A stretch of DNA of 46,069 nucleotides from CAUJIW01 sp963205175 (GCA_041060555.1 JBEUDS010000026.1), one strand, 5' to 3'; shown: positions 35,490-44,161, counted from the first letter of the stretch. Notes: a model not told the origin generated them from the letters alone. Numbers and translations are program-made.

Positions 35490-37427
35490 GTGCCCGCAGG
35501 CAGGTTGGACAGCCTGCCAACGGGATGCATCGAGGGGCTTGTGCAGTTTGACGATGGCGTCGAGACGATTCTGAGGCTGGCGGAGGACTGCTCCGGCCCG
35601 GCCCAGACGGCCGTGTTCCGCCAGTTGATCGACATGCTGATCCAGCAGCGGGTGACCCCGGATGACCGCCGCTATGAGCGTGTGCTGGACGCTCTGCATC
35701 AGGCGCGTCCGGCGACGGACGCCCTGACTCGCCGCGAGATGGCGGCGCTGGTGACGCGTTACGCCGCCGATCAGGTGGATCTGGTTGCGCTGTTTCTGGA
35801 TGAGGATCCCACCGTGCTGGCGCCGCTGCTGCTGGCGGCGCGCCTGCCGGATACGGCCTGGGAGGACATTGCGTGGTGCGCGCCGCCGCGGGCTCGTGCC
35901 ATCATGGCCGCACGCACGGGCCTGCCGGCGCGGGTTCGGCGGTTCCTCGCCCGCTTCGGGCCGGCGGTGCCGATGCTGGAGGACGGTCGGCCATCGGCGG
36001 GGCGCCTGCCCGATGTGCACGATGCGGGCGCACTCGCATGTCAGCCGGCGGACACCGCGGCGAGGGTGTCCTCCGGTCCGGTTCAGCCCGTATCCGAGCC
36101 CGCCACCGCCACTCCGACGTCGCCCGATGTGGTGCCGCCGGATCAGCCGCCGGCGACCGACGATGACGCGCAGGTGCGACGTCTGATCGACCGCATCGAG
36201 GCCTACCGGGCGCGCATGGCCATGCCGGCGGTCGGGGGGGCGCCGGTGTCGATGGATGTCGACGCGGCGCCGCAGGCCCGGCCCGAGGAGGACACGCGAC
36301 AGGTGATTCCCTGGCCGGGGCGTCCGCGGGCGTCCGAAACGCCCGCCGTGGCGGCCAACGACACCGGTCTGCCGTTGCCTCCCCGGCCGGAGCGGATGTT
36401 CCGCGATCTGGCGTCGTCGGTGGCGGACTGGCGCTGGGAGACGGACCGGCTGTCCGTGTTGCGCTATGTTGATGGTCTTTCCTCGTCGGACGAGGCTGAA
36501 CTGGTCGGTCAGTCGCTGCTGTCGCTGGCCGTGGCGGCCGGTGCGGCCCTGGAGGGGCCGATGCGGCGGCGGGTGCCGTTCCGCGACATCAGGGTGCGTA
36601 TCGCCGAGGGGGCGGCGCAGGGGCGGTGGCTGTTTGCCGGCGTGCCCTACTTTGATCGCACGACTGGGCAATATCTCGGCTACCGCGGCACCGCCACCGC
36701 CGTGCTCCAGCGGCCGGCGGCGGTGTCTCGTTCATCGGTGTCCGATACGCAGGAGGCCGAGGCAACGGCGCAGGAATCGCTGCTGGCCGGCGAGGCGCTC
36801 TCCACCATGGCGCACGAGGTGCGCACGCCGCTCAATGCCATCATGGGCTTTGCCCAGATGATCGAGAGCGAGACGGTGGGGCCGGTGCCGGAACCCTATC
36901 GCAAGCGCGCGTCGGGGATCATCACCGAAGCCGAACAACTGATGGGGGCCATTGATTCGGTGCAGGACACCACCCGGCTCAAGCGCGGCAGCTACCAGTT
37001 GCTCGACGAGCTGTTCAATCCCGCCGAGCTGGTCCAGTCGCTGGTCGATGCCCACCAGGAGCAGGCCCACCGGCGCGGGGTCTATCTCGTCAGCCGCATC
37101 GGCGGCGCGGTGCCGCCGATGCGTGGCGATCCGCATTTCATCAAGCGCGCCCTGGGCCGGCTGCTGGTGCTGGCCGCTGCCGGCGCCCATCCGGGCGAGA
37201 CAGTGGTGACAGGGCTGAAAGCCCTGCCCGGCGGTGATATTGCCTTCCAGGTCCAGCGACCCGACGCGGCACGGGCACCGATGCCGGATGCGATGCTGTC
37301 CACCCGCCTGATCGATCGTCTGGCGGCCGCCATGGGGGGGCGGCTTGAGGTTTCGGCGGGTGTGTTTCAGCTTGTGGTGCCACCCGCGCCCGACTCTGCG
37401 CGGCAACGATCACATCAGGTGTCGTAA
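35490..37427 (+). CDS. Atypical sensor histidine kinase with degenerate ATPase domain
   Basis: The protein of about 645 aa has a helical N-terminal part (about 20-160) resembling DUF2336 repeats, a Pro/Ala-rich linker, a PAS-like segment (about 305-405, SVADWRWETDRLSVLRYVDG), and a HisKA helix pair with intact H442 (STMAHEVRTPLNAIMGF). The following ATPase domain is degenerate: the N-box position reads LGRLLVLAAAGAHPG without the Asn, and no DxGxG or GxGLG boxes are visible. It may act as a phosphotransfer or scaffold protein, not a kinase. The start is uncertain: GTG 35490, or GTG 35541 just after GAGGGG. No response regulator adjoins it. Confidence 0.8.
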   Translation: MPAGRLDSLPTGCIEGLVQFDDGVETILRLAEDCSGPAQTAVFRQLIDMLIQQRVTPDDRRYERVLDALHQARPATDALTRREMAALVTRYAADQVDLVALFLDEDPTVLAPLLLAARLPDTAWEDIAWCAPPRARAIMAARTGLPARVRRFLARFGPAVPMLEDGRPSAGRLPDVHDAGALACQPADTAARVSSGPVQPVSEPATATPTSPDVVPPDQPPATDDDAQVRRLIDRIEAYRARMAMPAVGGAPVSMDVDAAPQARPEEDTRQVIPWPGRPRASETPAVAANDTGLPLPPRPERMFRDLASSVADWRWETDRLSVLRYVDGLSSSDEAELVGQSLLSLAVAAGAALEGPMRRRVPFRDIRVRIAEGAAQGRWLFAGVPYFDRTTGQYLGYRGTATAVLQRPAAVSRSSVSDTQEAEATAQESLLAGEALSTMAHEVRTPLNAIMGFAQMIESETVGPVPEPYRKRASGIITEAEQLMGAIDSVQDTTRLKRGSYQLLDELFNPAELVQSLVDAHQEQAHRRGVYLVSRIGGAVPPMRGDPHFIKRALGRLLVLAAAGAHPGETVVTGLKALPGGDIAFQVQRPDAARAPMPDAMLSTRLIDRLAAAMGGRLEVSAGVFQLVVPPAPDSARQRSHQVS

Positions 37428-37516
37428 ATCGGGATCGGCGCACTTATATGCAGGGTCCGATTCCGGGCATGGCGCCCCCTGATGTTGAGACCCGCGATGT
37501 TAAGGACGATCTATCC

Positions 37517-38479
37517 ATGAGCGAGACGATTTCCACCCGTGTGCTGATCCTCGGTTCCGGCCCGGCCGGTCTCACGGCCGCCATCTATGCCGCGCGCGCC
37601 GCCCTTGAGCCGCTGCTGGTGGCCGGCATCCAGCCTGGCGGCCAGCTGACCATCACGACCGAGGTCGAGAACTTTCCCGGTTTCGCCGAGCCGGTCCAGG
37701 GGCCGTGGCTGATGGAGCAGATGCAGGCCCAGGCGACTCATGTCGGCGCCAAGATCCTCAGCGAACACATCACCGGCGTCGACCTTTCCCGGCGGCCGTT
37801 CCGGGTGACCGGCGACTCCGGCACCACCTATCTGGCTGAAACGCTGATCATCTGCACCGGCGCCCAGGCCCGCTGGCTCGGCCTGCCGAGTGAACAGAAG
37901 TTCCAGGGTTTCGGCGTGTCCGCCTGCGCCACCTGCGACGGCTTCTTCTACCGCGGCAAGCAGGTGGTGGTGGTCGGCGGCGGCAACTCGGCCGTCGAGG
38001 AGGCGTTGTTCCTCACCAATTTCGCCACCAAGGTGACGCTGGTGCATCGCCGCGACACCCTGCGCGCCGACAAGACCAACCAGCAGCGCCTGTTCGCCCA
38101 TCCCAAGGTCGAGGTCGTGTGGAACAGCGCGGTCGAGGAGGTGCTGGGCACCAGCGAGCCGCTGGGCGTTACCGGCGTTCGCTTGCGCGATCTGGTGACG
38201 GGCGAGATCAGCGAACTGGCGACCGATGGCCTGTTTGTCGCCATTGGTCACGATCCGGCCACCGGCCTGTTCAAGGGACAGCTGGCCATGGACGACGAGG
38301 GGTATCTGGTCACCAGGCCGGACTCGACCGAGACTTCGGTTCCCGGCGTGTTCGCCGCCGGGGACGTCAAGGACAAGGTCTATCGTCAGGCTGTCACGGC
38401 GGCCGGCATGGGCTGCATGGCGGCGCTGGAGGCGGAACGGTTCCTGGCGCACCACGCCGCCGTGCCGGCAGCAGAGTAG
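37517..38479 (+). CDS. trxB: Thioredoxin reductase
   Basis: The 320-aa enzyme has FAD motif LILGSGPAGLTAAIYAARA, redox-active CATC (SACATCDGFFYRG), NADPH motif VVVVGGGNSAVEEALFL with HRRDTLRA, and the FAD-closing VFAAGDVKDKVYRQ. It transfers electrons from NADPH to thioredoxin in the cytoplasm. ATG 37517 matches the family N-terminus; the upstream frame is not conserved in kind. The LysR gene begins 13 bp after the stop, a trxB-lysR order common in alphaproteobacteria. Confidence 0.96.
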   Translation: MSETISTRVLILGSGPAGLTAAIYAARAALEPLLVAGIQPGGQLTITTEVENFPGFAEPVQGPWLMEQMQAQATHVGAKILSEHITGVDLSRRPFRVTGDSGTTYLAETLIICTGAQARWLGLPSEQKFQGFGVSACATCDGFFYRGKQVVVVGGGNSAVEEALFLTNFATKVTLVHRRDTLRADKTNQQRLFAHPKVEVVWNSAVEEVLGTSEPLGVTGVRLRDLVTGEISELATDGLFVAIGHDPATGLFKGQLAMDDEGYLVTRPDSTETSVPGVFAAGDVKDKVYRQAVTAAGMGCMAALEAERFLAHHAAVPAAE

Positions 38480-38492
38480 GCGCGCGCCGCCA

Positions 38493-39389
38493 ATGGACTG
38501 GGAGAAGCTGCGACTGTTTCACGCGGTGGCCGAGGCGGGCAGCTTCACCGAGGCAGCCCGTCGGCTGCATCAGAGTCAGCCCGCGCTTTCCCGTCAGATC
38601 CAGGCGCTGGAGACGGATCTGGGCGCGGCGCTGTTCCATCGCCATGCCCGGGGTCTGGCCCTGACGCACGAGGGCGAGCAGCTGCTGGCGGCGGCCCGCA
38701 ACGTCAGTGAACGCATCGACTCCGCCGAGCGTTCCATTCAGGCCACCCGCTCGAAGCCATCGGGGGAGTTGCGACTGACCACCACGGTCAGTTTCGGCTC
38801 CACCTGGCTCATTCACCATCTCAAGGATTTTCTTGAGCAGTATCCTGACATCAAGCTCAGCCTGTGGCTGTCGGACGATGATGTCGACCTGTCGACGCGG
38901 CAGGCGGACGTGGCGATCCGCTTTCATGAGCCCAAGCAGTCGGACCTGATCCAGAAGCATCTGGCGACGGTGCGCCATGTCATCTGTGCCGCGCCGAGCT
39001 ATCTGGAGCGGTTCGGGCGGCCGCAGGCGGTGCAGGATCTCGATCAGCATCGTATCGTCGCCTACGGGCCGCACGCGCCCGACCCGCTGAAGGACGTCAA
39101 CTGGATTCTAGATGCGGGCGCCAGCCATGGCCGGCGTGAGCCGGTGCTGGCGCTCAACAATATCTACGGCCTGCTGCAGGCGGTGGAGGCGGGGATCGGC
39201 ATAGGTGCGCTGCCGAGCTATCTGTTCAAGCACTCCGGCAAGGTCATGCCGTTGCTGACCGACGCGGTGGGGCCGCGTTTTCCGATCTATTTCGTTTATC
39301 CCCGCGAGCTTAAGCGTTCGATCCGGGTTGTGGTGCTGCGCGACTTCCTTGCTGCCCGCATGACGCCTGAGCAGTTGGGCATGGCCTGA
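38493..39389 (+). CDS. LysR-family transcriptional regulator
   Basis: The 298-aa protein has a typical N-terminal LysR HTH (WEKLRLFHAVAEAGSFTEAA, RRLHQSQPALSRQIQALETD) and a periplasmic-binding-protein-like effector domain with two subdomains (LRLTTTVSFGSTWLIHHL, DVAIRFHEPKQSD, NNIYGLLQAVEAGIGIGAL). It probably shares transcription with trxB. The sRNA genes follow immediately in the same direction; a dyad at 39399-39415 could be one of its operators. Confidence 0.92.
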   Translation: MDWEKLRLFHAVAEAGSFTEAARRLHQSQPALSRQIQALETDLGAALFHRHARGLALTHEGEQLLAAARNVSERIDSAERSIQATRSKPSGELRLTTTVSFGSTWLIHHLKDFLEQYPDIKLSLWLSDDDVDLSTRQADVAIRFHEPKQSDLIQKHLATVRHVICAAPSYLERFGRPQAVQDLDQHRIVAYGPHAPDPLKDVNWILDAGASHGRREPVLALNNIYGLLQAVEAGIGIGALPSYLFKHSGKVMPLLTDAVGPRFPIYFVYPRELKRSIRVVVLRDFLAARMTPEQLGMA

Positions 39390-39398
39390 TCCACTTTC

Positions 39399-39415
39399 TA
39401 TGCATTATTTGCATA
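39399..39415. promoter_or_regulatory. Dyad TATGCA-N5-TGCATA upstream of sRNA copy 1
   Basis: Perfect 6-bp arms with a 5-bp spacer (total 17 bp), about 45 bp upstream of the -10 of the first sRNA. The second copy keeps only the left arm at the matching place (39729). Size and symmetry would suit a LysR-type site, but no regulator can be assigned. Confidence 0.35.
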
Positions 39416-39436
39416 TCTGCATTGCACAATACCCCT

Positions 39437-39466
39437 CTGGCAATCGTGCCTCGATGCGACCATATC
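39437..39466 (+). promoter_or_regulatory. Predicted promoter of sRNA copy 1 (RpoH-like)
   Basis: CTGGCA and CCATATC are spaced like -35 and -10 elements and are kept at identical positions in copy 2 (offset 330), although most of the DNA between them differs. CCATAT matches the -10 of heat-shock sigma factor RpoH; the -35 (usual CTTGAA) is weak. Confidence 0.5.
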
Positions 39467-39471
39467 ACCCG

Positions 39472-39628
39472 TGTGCTGCATTGCAGCGTTGCTTGAGACC
39501 TCCTCTCCTCCCCCCGAGGTTTCAAGCCCGGTTCGATCGGTCCTCCCCCCGTATCGGACCCGTCTCATCCCCCCGATGAGACATCCCTATGCGAACTGGC
39601 CGGGCGGCAACGCCCGGCCATTTTTTTG
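39472..39628 (+). ncRNA. Small RNA copy 1 with C-rich (anti-Shine-Dalgarno-like) hairpin loops
   Basis: Predicted transcript of about 155 nt. Hairpins in order: GCTGC-att-GCAGC (39475-39487); a 12-bp stem at 39491-39527 with loop CTCTCCTCCCCCC; an 8-bp stem at 39530-39560 with a loop containing CCTCCCCCC; a 7-bp stem GTCTCAT/ATGAGAC at 39562-39582 with a C6 loop; then an intrinsic terminator. Three stems showing C-rich loops able to pair with ribosome-binding sites or other G-rich mRNA sites resemble the alphaproteobacterial CcsR/'cuckoo' and ar14 sRNAs. Membership is inference. No ORF with a ribosome site is present. Confidence 0.82.
39597..39627 (+). terminator. Intrinsic terminator of sRNA copy 1
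   Basis: TGGCCGGGCG-gcaa-CGCCCGGCCA, a perfect 10-bp stem with a GCAA tetraloop, followed by seven T. Confidence 0.95.
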
Positions 39629-39766
39629 TTTCAACATGAGGGCATAAAGGCGCGACATCCCGACGCAGGCAGCGGGCCGGAGGGGGGTGAGGCCTGAAAA
39701 CGGCGGTTTTCCGCGGCGTCTGCGCAGGTATGCAAATTCTTTATGCCTGCTTTGCGCAAACGCCCA

Positions 39767-39796
39767 CTGGCGCCGACGACTCTGGCAGCCCATATC
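39767..39796 (+). promoter_or_regulatory. Predicted promoter of sRNA copy 2 (RpoH-like)
   Basis: CTGGCG and CCCATATC at the same spacing as in copy 1. A further block, CTGC[A/T]TTGC[A/G]CAA (39747-39759, matching 39417-39429), is also kept ahead of the -35. Confidence 0.5.
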
Positions 39797-39801
39797 CTCC
39801 G

Positions 39802-39958
39802 TGTGCTGCATTGCAGCGTTGCTTGAGGCCTCCTCTCCTCCCCCCGAGGCTTCAAGCCCGGTTCGATCGGTCCTCCCCCCGTATCGGACCCGTCTCATCC
39901 CCCCGATGAGACATCCCTATGCGAACTGGCCGGGCGGCAACGCCCGGCCATTTTTTTG
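39802..39958 (+). ncRNA. Small RNA copy 2, direct duplicate of copy 1
   Basis: Direct repeat of copy 1 at an offset of exactly 330 bp. From 39801 to 39959 (159 bp) it differs from copy 1 at two bases only: G39828 for A39498 and C39850 for T39520. These two are partners in the first large stem, so A-U has become G-C and the helix is kept. All loops and the terminator are unchanged. Copy 2 has its own promoter-like elements. It ends 21 bp before the stop of the convergent GGDEF-EAL gene. Confidence 0.82.
39927..39957 (+). terminator. Intrinsic terminator of sRNA copy 2
   Basis: Identical to the copy 1 terminator: perfect 10-bp GC-rich stem, GCAA loop, seven T. Confidence 0.95.
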
Positions 39959-39979
39959 TGCGCGCCCGTGTGGCGGCGG

Positions 39980-42421
39980 TCAGGCCGCCAGGATGCGGCG
40001 GTGGGCCTGCCAGTTGAGGATCAGGTGCCGGATGTCCTGGGCGGGCACCGGACGGCTGAACAGGTAGCCCTGGACTTCCACGCAGTCGAAGCCGCGCAGC
40101 GCATCGAGTTGCTCGCTGGTTTCGACCCCTTCGGCCGTGGTGACCATGCCCAGCGAGTTGGCGAGCCCGGTGACGGCACGGACAATGGCGGCGGAGTCGT
40201 TGCGGGTGGCGACATCGCGGATGAACGACTGGTCGATCTTGATCTTGGTGAAGGGGAAGCTGCGCAGGTAGCCCAGTGACGAGAAGCCGGTGCCGAAGTC
40301 GTCGAGCGAAATCCGTACCCCTTTCTCGCGCAGGGCGCTCAGCATGTGCAGCACTGCGTCGTTGTCCTCCAGCAGCAGCGATTCCGTGATCTCGATCTCC
40401 AGCCGTTCCGGTGGCAGGCCGCTGGTGGTGAGTGCCTGCTGAATGATGTCGACCAGCTGCCGATTGCGGAACTGCGAGGGTGAGAGGTTGACGGCGACCT
40501 TGAGCGGTGCGGGCCAACTGGCGGCCTCGCGACAGGCCTCATGAATCACCCATTCGCCAACCGCCTGGATGAGGCCGGTCTCTTCGGCGACGGGAATGAA
40601 CTCGGCGGGGGAAATCATGCCGCGATCCGGGTGTCGCCAGCGCAGCAGCGCCTCGAACCCGCTGACCTGCCCGCTCTTGATGTTGACGATCGGCTGGAAG
40701 TGCAACGACAATTGCCGTTGCGCCAGGGCCTCGCGCAGGTCCAGCTCCAGGATGCGGCGGGCCTGGGCCTGGTGGTCCATCTCGGCGACGAAGAAACAGT
40801 AGGTGCCGCGGCCGTCGGATTTCGAGCGATAGAGGGCAAGGTCGGCATGACGCATCAGCTGGTCGGCGTCCGAGCCGTCGCGCGGGGCAAGTGCAATACC
40901 GATGCTGGCGCCGATGACCACCTGGGCGCCGTTGACCGTGTACGGTTCACTGATCGTGTCGACGATGCGTCGTGCCAGTGCGGCAACTTCACCTTCGCTG
41001 TGCGCCTCGCATTGCAGGATGGCGAATTCGTCACCACCGAGGCGGACAATGACGTCGGACTCGCGGGCGATGCCGCGCAGCCGCTGGGCAACTTCCTCCA
41101 GCACGGTGTCGCCGGCGGGGTGGCCCAGGGTGTCGTTGACCGCCTTGAAGCGGTCGAGGTCGACCAGCTGCACGGCGAAACTGCTCTTGTACCGGCGGCT
41201 GCGGTCCAGCGCCTGTTCCAGTGCTTCCCGGAAATAGGCCCGGTTGGGCAGGCCGGTCACCACGTCATGCATGGCCATGTGGGCGATCTTCAGTTCGGCT
41301 TGCTTGGCGGCGGTGACGTCGGCGCCGACGCCGCGGTAGCCGATGAACCTGCCGTCGGGGTTGAGGATCGGCTTGGCGGTCAGGCACCACCATCGGTAGT
41401 CGCCATCGGCCATCACCGAGATGAAGACATCGCCAAACGGTTGCCGGGTATTGAAAAGCGACTCCACGTCCGTCACCGGTCTGAAATCGCCATCGGGTGT
41501 GGATAGATAGACGGGCGTCGAGGGGCCGCCCAGAATGTGCAGAAAGCTGGTGCCGCGCAAGGCACGGGCCTCGCAGCCCACCAGTTCGGCGAACCGGCGG
41601 GAGACGTGAACAAGGACGCCCTTGCGGTCGGTCTCCCACAGCCAGTCGCTGGCCGATTCCTCGAAGTCGCGCAGCAACAGGCCGATGACGTGGCTCTGGC
41701 GTTCCAGTTCGGCCTGGTCGGCCAGCCGCAACACGAAAACACGGGCGTGGGCGCTCGCCGAGCTGAGGACGATGACGGCGTAGCTTGCCAGCAGAAACAC
41801 CATCAGCTGCGTCATCGGAAAGCGCGCAAGTTCCAGCGCCAGGGCGCAGGTGGCGGTGAGGATGAGCACGTAACTGAAAGCGGCGGCCCGGACGGTCGCC
41901 ATGGCGAAGGCGCCGCCGCCGATCATGCCGGCACTGAGTGATGCGATCAGGAGCTGTTGCTGGCTGTTGGCCTCGGGGAACAGAATCAGGGGCACCAGTG
42001 ACCAGGTGACGGCCAGCAGGCAGGCGTACAGGATCACGCGGCTCAGGGCTTTTGCCGTCGCCGTCTGGCGGCGCGGATGGCGCTGGCTGTGCAGCCAGCC
42101 AGCGAATGACAGGGTGATCAGCACAGCCAGCAATGCCGTCCACCCGGCGAGGAACAGGTCGTACCCTTCACCCCACATGGCAAAGGCGACAATGCCGGCA
42201 TTGACCGCATTGGCGAGCATCGTGACGGGGGTAAGACGGACGATGGCGGCGATCTGTTCGGCCCTGATATGGCTGGTGAGGGCCTCGTCCGGCTCGCGCT
42301 CCTTGAGCGGGTCGCCAAACAGCGCGCGCAGACCGGATAACCGGCCGCGCGGGAGGATCGAGGAGGGGCTGTTATTCATGACGCGACGCGCACCTTGTCC
42401 AGATGGACAATTCTCGCGCAT
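39980..42421 (-). CDS. Membrane-bound PAS-GGDEF-EAL protein (cyclic-di-GMP turnover)
   Basis: The 813-aa protein has a membrane region of about six helices (about 65-235), a PAS domain (about 255-375, EESASDWLWETDRKGVLVHV), a GGDEF domain with intact active site (RLGGDEFAIL) and an inhibitory RxxD site five residues ahead (RESD), and an EAL domain with FEALLRW, NLSPSQFR, EITESLLL, DDFGTGFSSLGYL, KIDQSF and AEGVET. Both cyclase and phosphodiesterase motifs are complete, so it could make or degrade cyclic-di-GMP in response to a membrane or PAS signal. Start ATG 42421 or 42379; neither has a strong ribosome site. Confidence 0.93.
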   Translation of the reverse strand: MRENCPSGQGARRVMNNSPSSILPRGRLSGLRALFGDPLKEREPDEALTSHIRAEQIAAIVRLTPVTMLANAVNAGIVAFAMWGEGYDLFLAGWTALLAVLITLSFAGWLHSQRHPRRQTATAKALSRVILYACLLAVTWSLVPLILFPEANSQQQLLIASLSAGMIGGGAFAMATVRAAAFSYVLILTATCALALELARFPMTQLMVFLLASYAVIVLSSASAHARVFVLRLADQAELERQSHVIGLLLRDFEESASDWLWETDRKGVLVHVSRRFAELVGCEARALRGTSFLHILGGPSTPVYLSTPDGDFRPVTDVESLFNTRQPFGDVFISVMADGDYRWWCLTAKPILNPDGRFIGYRGVGADVTAAKQAELKIAHMAMHDVVTGLPNRAYFREALEQALDRSRRYKSSFAVQLVDLDRFKAVNDTLGHPAGDTVLEEVAQRLRGIARESDVIVRLGGDEFAILQCEAHSEGEVAALARRIVDTISEPYTVNGAQVVIGASIGIALAPRDGSDADQLMRHADLALYRSKSDGRGTYCFFVAEMDHQAQARRILELDLREALAQRQLSLHFQPIVNIKSGQVSGFEALLRWRHPDRGMISPAEFIPVAEETGLIQAVGEWVIHEACREAASWPAPLKVAVNLSPSQFRNRQLVDIIQQALTTSGLPPERLEIEITESLLLEDNDAVLHMLSALREKGVRISLDDFGTGFSSLGYLRSFPFTKIKIDQSFIRDVATRNDSAAIVRAVTGLANSLGMVTTAEGVETSEQLDALRGFDCVEVQGYLFSRPVPAQDIRHLILNWQAHRRILAA

Positions 42422-42458
42422 TGGTCTTAAAGAAGTTCTAATTTCGGAAGTGGAATGA

Positions 42459-43148
42459 TTAATGGCCGGTGGGAGCGGATGCCGTTGTGGTGGGGAGCGG
42501 CCCGGTCGAGCGGGGGATCAGCCGCAGGATCATCAGCAGCGCGAAAATGCCGGCATAGACCCAGGGTTCCAGCTGGTTGCCCTTCACCAGCAGCACGAAG
42601 TGGGCGCAGGCCAGCGCGCCGATGGCGTAGACCGCACGGTGCAGCCGCTGCCAGCGGCGGCCGCCCAGGCGGCGGATCGCACCGGCGCTGGAGGTGGCGG
42701 CCAGCGGGATCAGTAGCAGCAGCCCGCCCATGCCCAGCGTGATGTACCAGCGCTTCAGCACATCGGCGACCACGTCGGCCACGGACAGTTCCTTGTCGAA
42801 CCCGAAGTAGAGGCAGAAGTGCAGGGCGGCATAGGTGAAGGTATAGAGGCCGAGCATGCGGCGGATGCTCATCACCGGGGTCCACCGGCTGAACCGGGCC
42901 AGCGGGCTCACCGCCAGCGTCAGCAGCAGGGCGCGCAGCGCCCATTCGCCCGTGAAGCGGATGCTCGCCTCGATCGGGTTGACGCCCAGCGCGCTGCCGC
43001 CGGTGGTCAGCAGGAAGCCCCACTGCAGCACCAGCCAGACCAGCGGCATCAGCAGCAGAATGAAGGTGCCGCGCTTCAGCAGGTCGCGCTGGCGGCGACG
43101 GTCGGCCAGTGGGCGCGGCGGCCGGGGCATGTGACGGATGTTGCTCAT
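42459..43148 (-). CDS. msrQ: MsrQ, heme-binding membrane subunit of methionine sulfoxide reductase
   Basis: The 229-aa protein has about six helices and the ferric-reductase-like pattern: TGEWALRALLLTLAVSPLAR, RRMLGLYTFTYAALHFCLYF, WYITLGMGGLLLLIPLAAT and WQRLHRAVYAIGALACAHF, whose His residues bind heme b. It passes quinone-derived electrons to periplasmic MsrP. ATG 43148 lies 4 bp after the msrP stop, so they form one operon. Confidence 0.94.
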   Translation of the reverse strand: MSNIRHMPRPPRPLADRRRQRDLLKRGTFILLLMPLVWLVLQWGFLLTTGGSALGVNPIEASIRFTGEWALRALLLTLAVSPLARFSRWTPVMSIRRMLGLYTFTYAALHFCLYFGFDKELSVADVVADVLKRWYITLGMGGLLLLIPLAATSSAGAIRRLGGRRWQRLHRAVYAIGALACAHFVLLVKGNQLEPWVYAGIFALLMILRLIPRSTGPLPTTTASAPTGH

Positions 43149-43152
43149 ATGG

Positions 43153-44124
43153 TCAGTAATATCGCGCCAGGTTCATGCCCTTGTAGAGGCCTGCGACTTC
43201 AGCGGCATAGCCGTTGAACATCAAGGTGTCGCGACGGAAGAACTCGCCGATGCGCCGCTCCTTGGCCTGGCTCCAGCGCGGGTGGCTGACCTTCGGGTTG
43301 ACGTTGGCATAGAAGCCGTACTCGCTGGGGGCCGAGCGGCTCCAGCTGGTGGGTGGCTGACGCTCGACCAGCTTCAGCGAGACGATCGACTTGATGCTCT
43401 TGAAGCCATATTTCCACGGCACCACCAGCCGGATCGGCGCCCCGTTCTGGTTGGGCAGCACACGGCCATAGAGCCCGACCACCAGCATGGTCAGCGGGTG
43501 CATGGCCTCATCGAGCCGCAACCCCTCGACATAGGGCCAGTCCAGCACGCGCGCGCGCAGACCGGGCATCTGGGTGCGATCATTCAATGTTGCAAAGGCG
43601 ACATACTTGGCCTTCGATGTCGGCTCGACCTGCTTCAGCAGGCTGGCCAGCGGGAAACCGACCCAGGGAATCACCATCGACCAGCCCTCGACGCAGCGCA
43701 GCCGGTAGACGCGTTCCTCCAGCGGCATGGCCTTGAGCAGGGCGTCGATGTCGAAACGGGTCGGTTTGCTGACTTCGCCGTCCACCGCCAGCGTCCATGG
43801 GCGGGGCTTCAGCGTGCCGGCGTTGGCGGCGGGGTCGGTCTTGTCGGTGCCGAATTCGTAGAAGTTGTTGTAGCCGCTCACCGCCTCGTAGGGCGTCAGG
43901 GCATCATCGGTGGTGACCAGGCCCTTGGTGTGCCGCAGCGCCGGGAGGGCTGGAGCGGCGGCGTGGGCGGGCGTGGCTGTCAGGGCGCCGACCAGGCCGC
44001 CTCCCAGCAGGCCCGCCCCCAGCAGGCCGGAGCCAGTGAGCCATTGCCGGCGATTGAGGTAGAGGGATTCCGGTGTGGCCGCGCGCTCGGGCAGCCACCA
44101 GTCGGGTCGGGAACGGATGAGCAT
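43153..44124 (-). CDS. msrP: MsrP, periplasmic molybdopterin methionine-sulfoxide reductase subunit
   Basis: The 323-aa protein has a Tat signal (NRRQWLTGSGLLGAGLLGGG) and the oxidoreductase molybdopterin domain with the Mo-ligand Cys in YRLRCVEGWSMVIPW. GFPLASLLKQVEP, NGAPIRLVVPWKYGFKSIKS and C-terminal FNGYAAEVAGLY are family-typical. It repairs oxidised Met in envelope proteins, with MsrQ as electron donor. ATG 44124 follows AGGAGGA, which excludes the longer frame. Confidence 0.95.
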   Translation of the reverse strand: MLIRSRPDWWLPERAATPESLYLNRRQWLTGSGLLGAGLLGGGLVGALTATPAHAAAPALPALRHTKGLVTTDDALTPYEAVSGYNNFYEFGTDKTDPAANAGTLKPRPWTLAVDGEVSKPTRFDIDALLKAMPLEERVYRLRCVEGWSMVIPWVGFPLASLLKQVEPTSKAKYVAFATLNDRTQMPGLRARVLDWPYVEGLRLDEAMHPLTMLVVGLYGRVLPNQNGAPIRLVVPWKYGFKSIKSIVSLKLVERQPPTSWSRSAPSEYGFYANVNPKVSHPRWSQAKERRIGEFFRRDTLMFNGYAAEVAGLYKGMNLARYY

Positions 44125-44161
44125 GAGCGGATCCTCCTGTTCCCCCTTATACGACGCCTGA

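Noticed and set aside
39461..39959. Two direct repeats considered as CRISPR or IS-derived repeats
   Set aside because: Only two units, each about 160 bp with promoter-like elements, hairpins and a terminator and a unique spacer. No cas genes, no terminal inverted repeats or transposase. A duplicated RNA gene explains them better.
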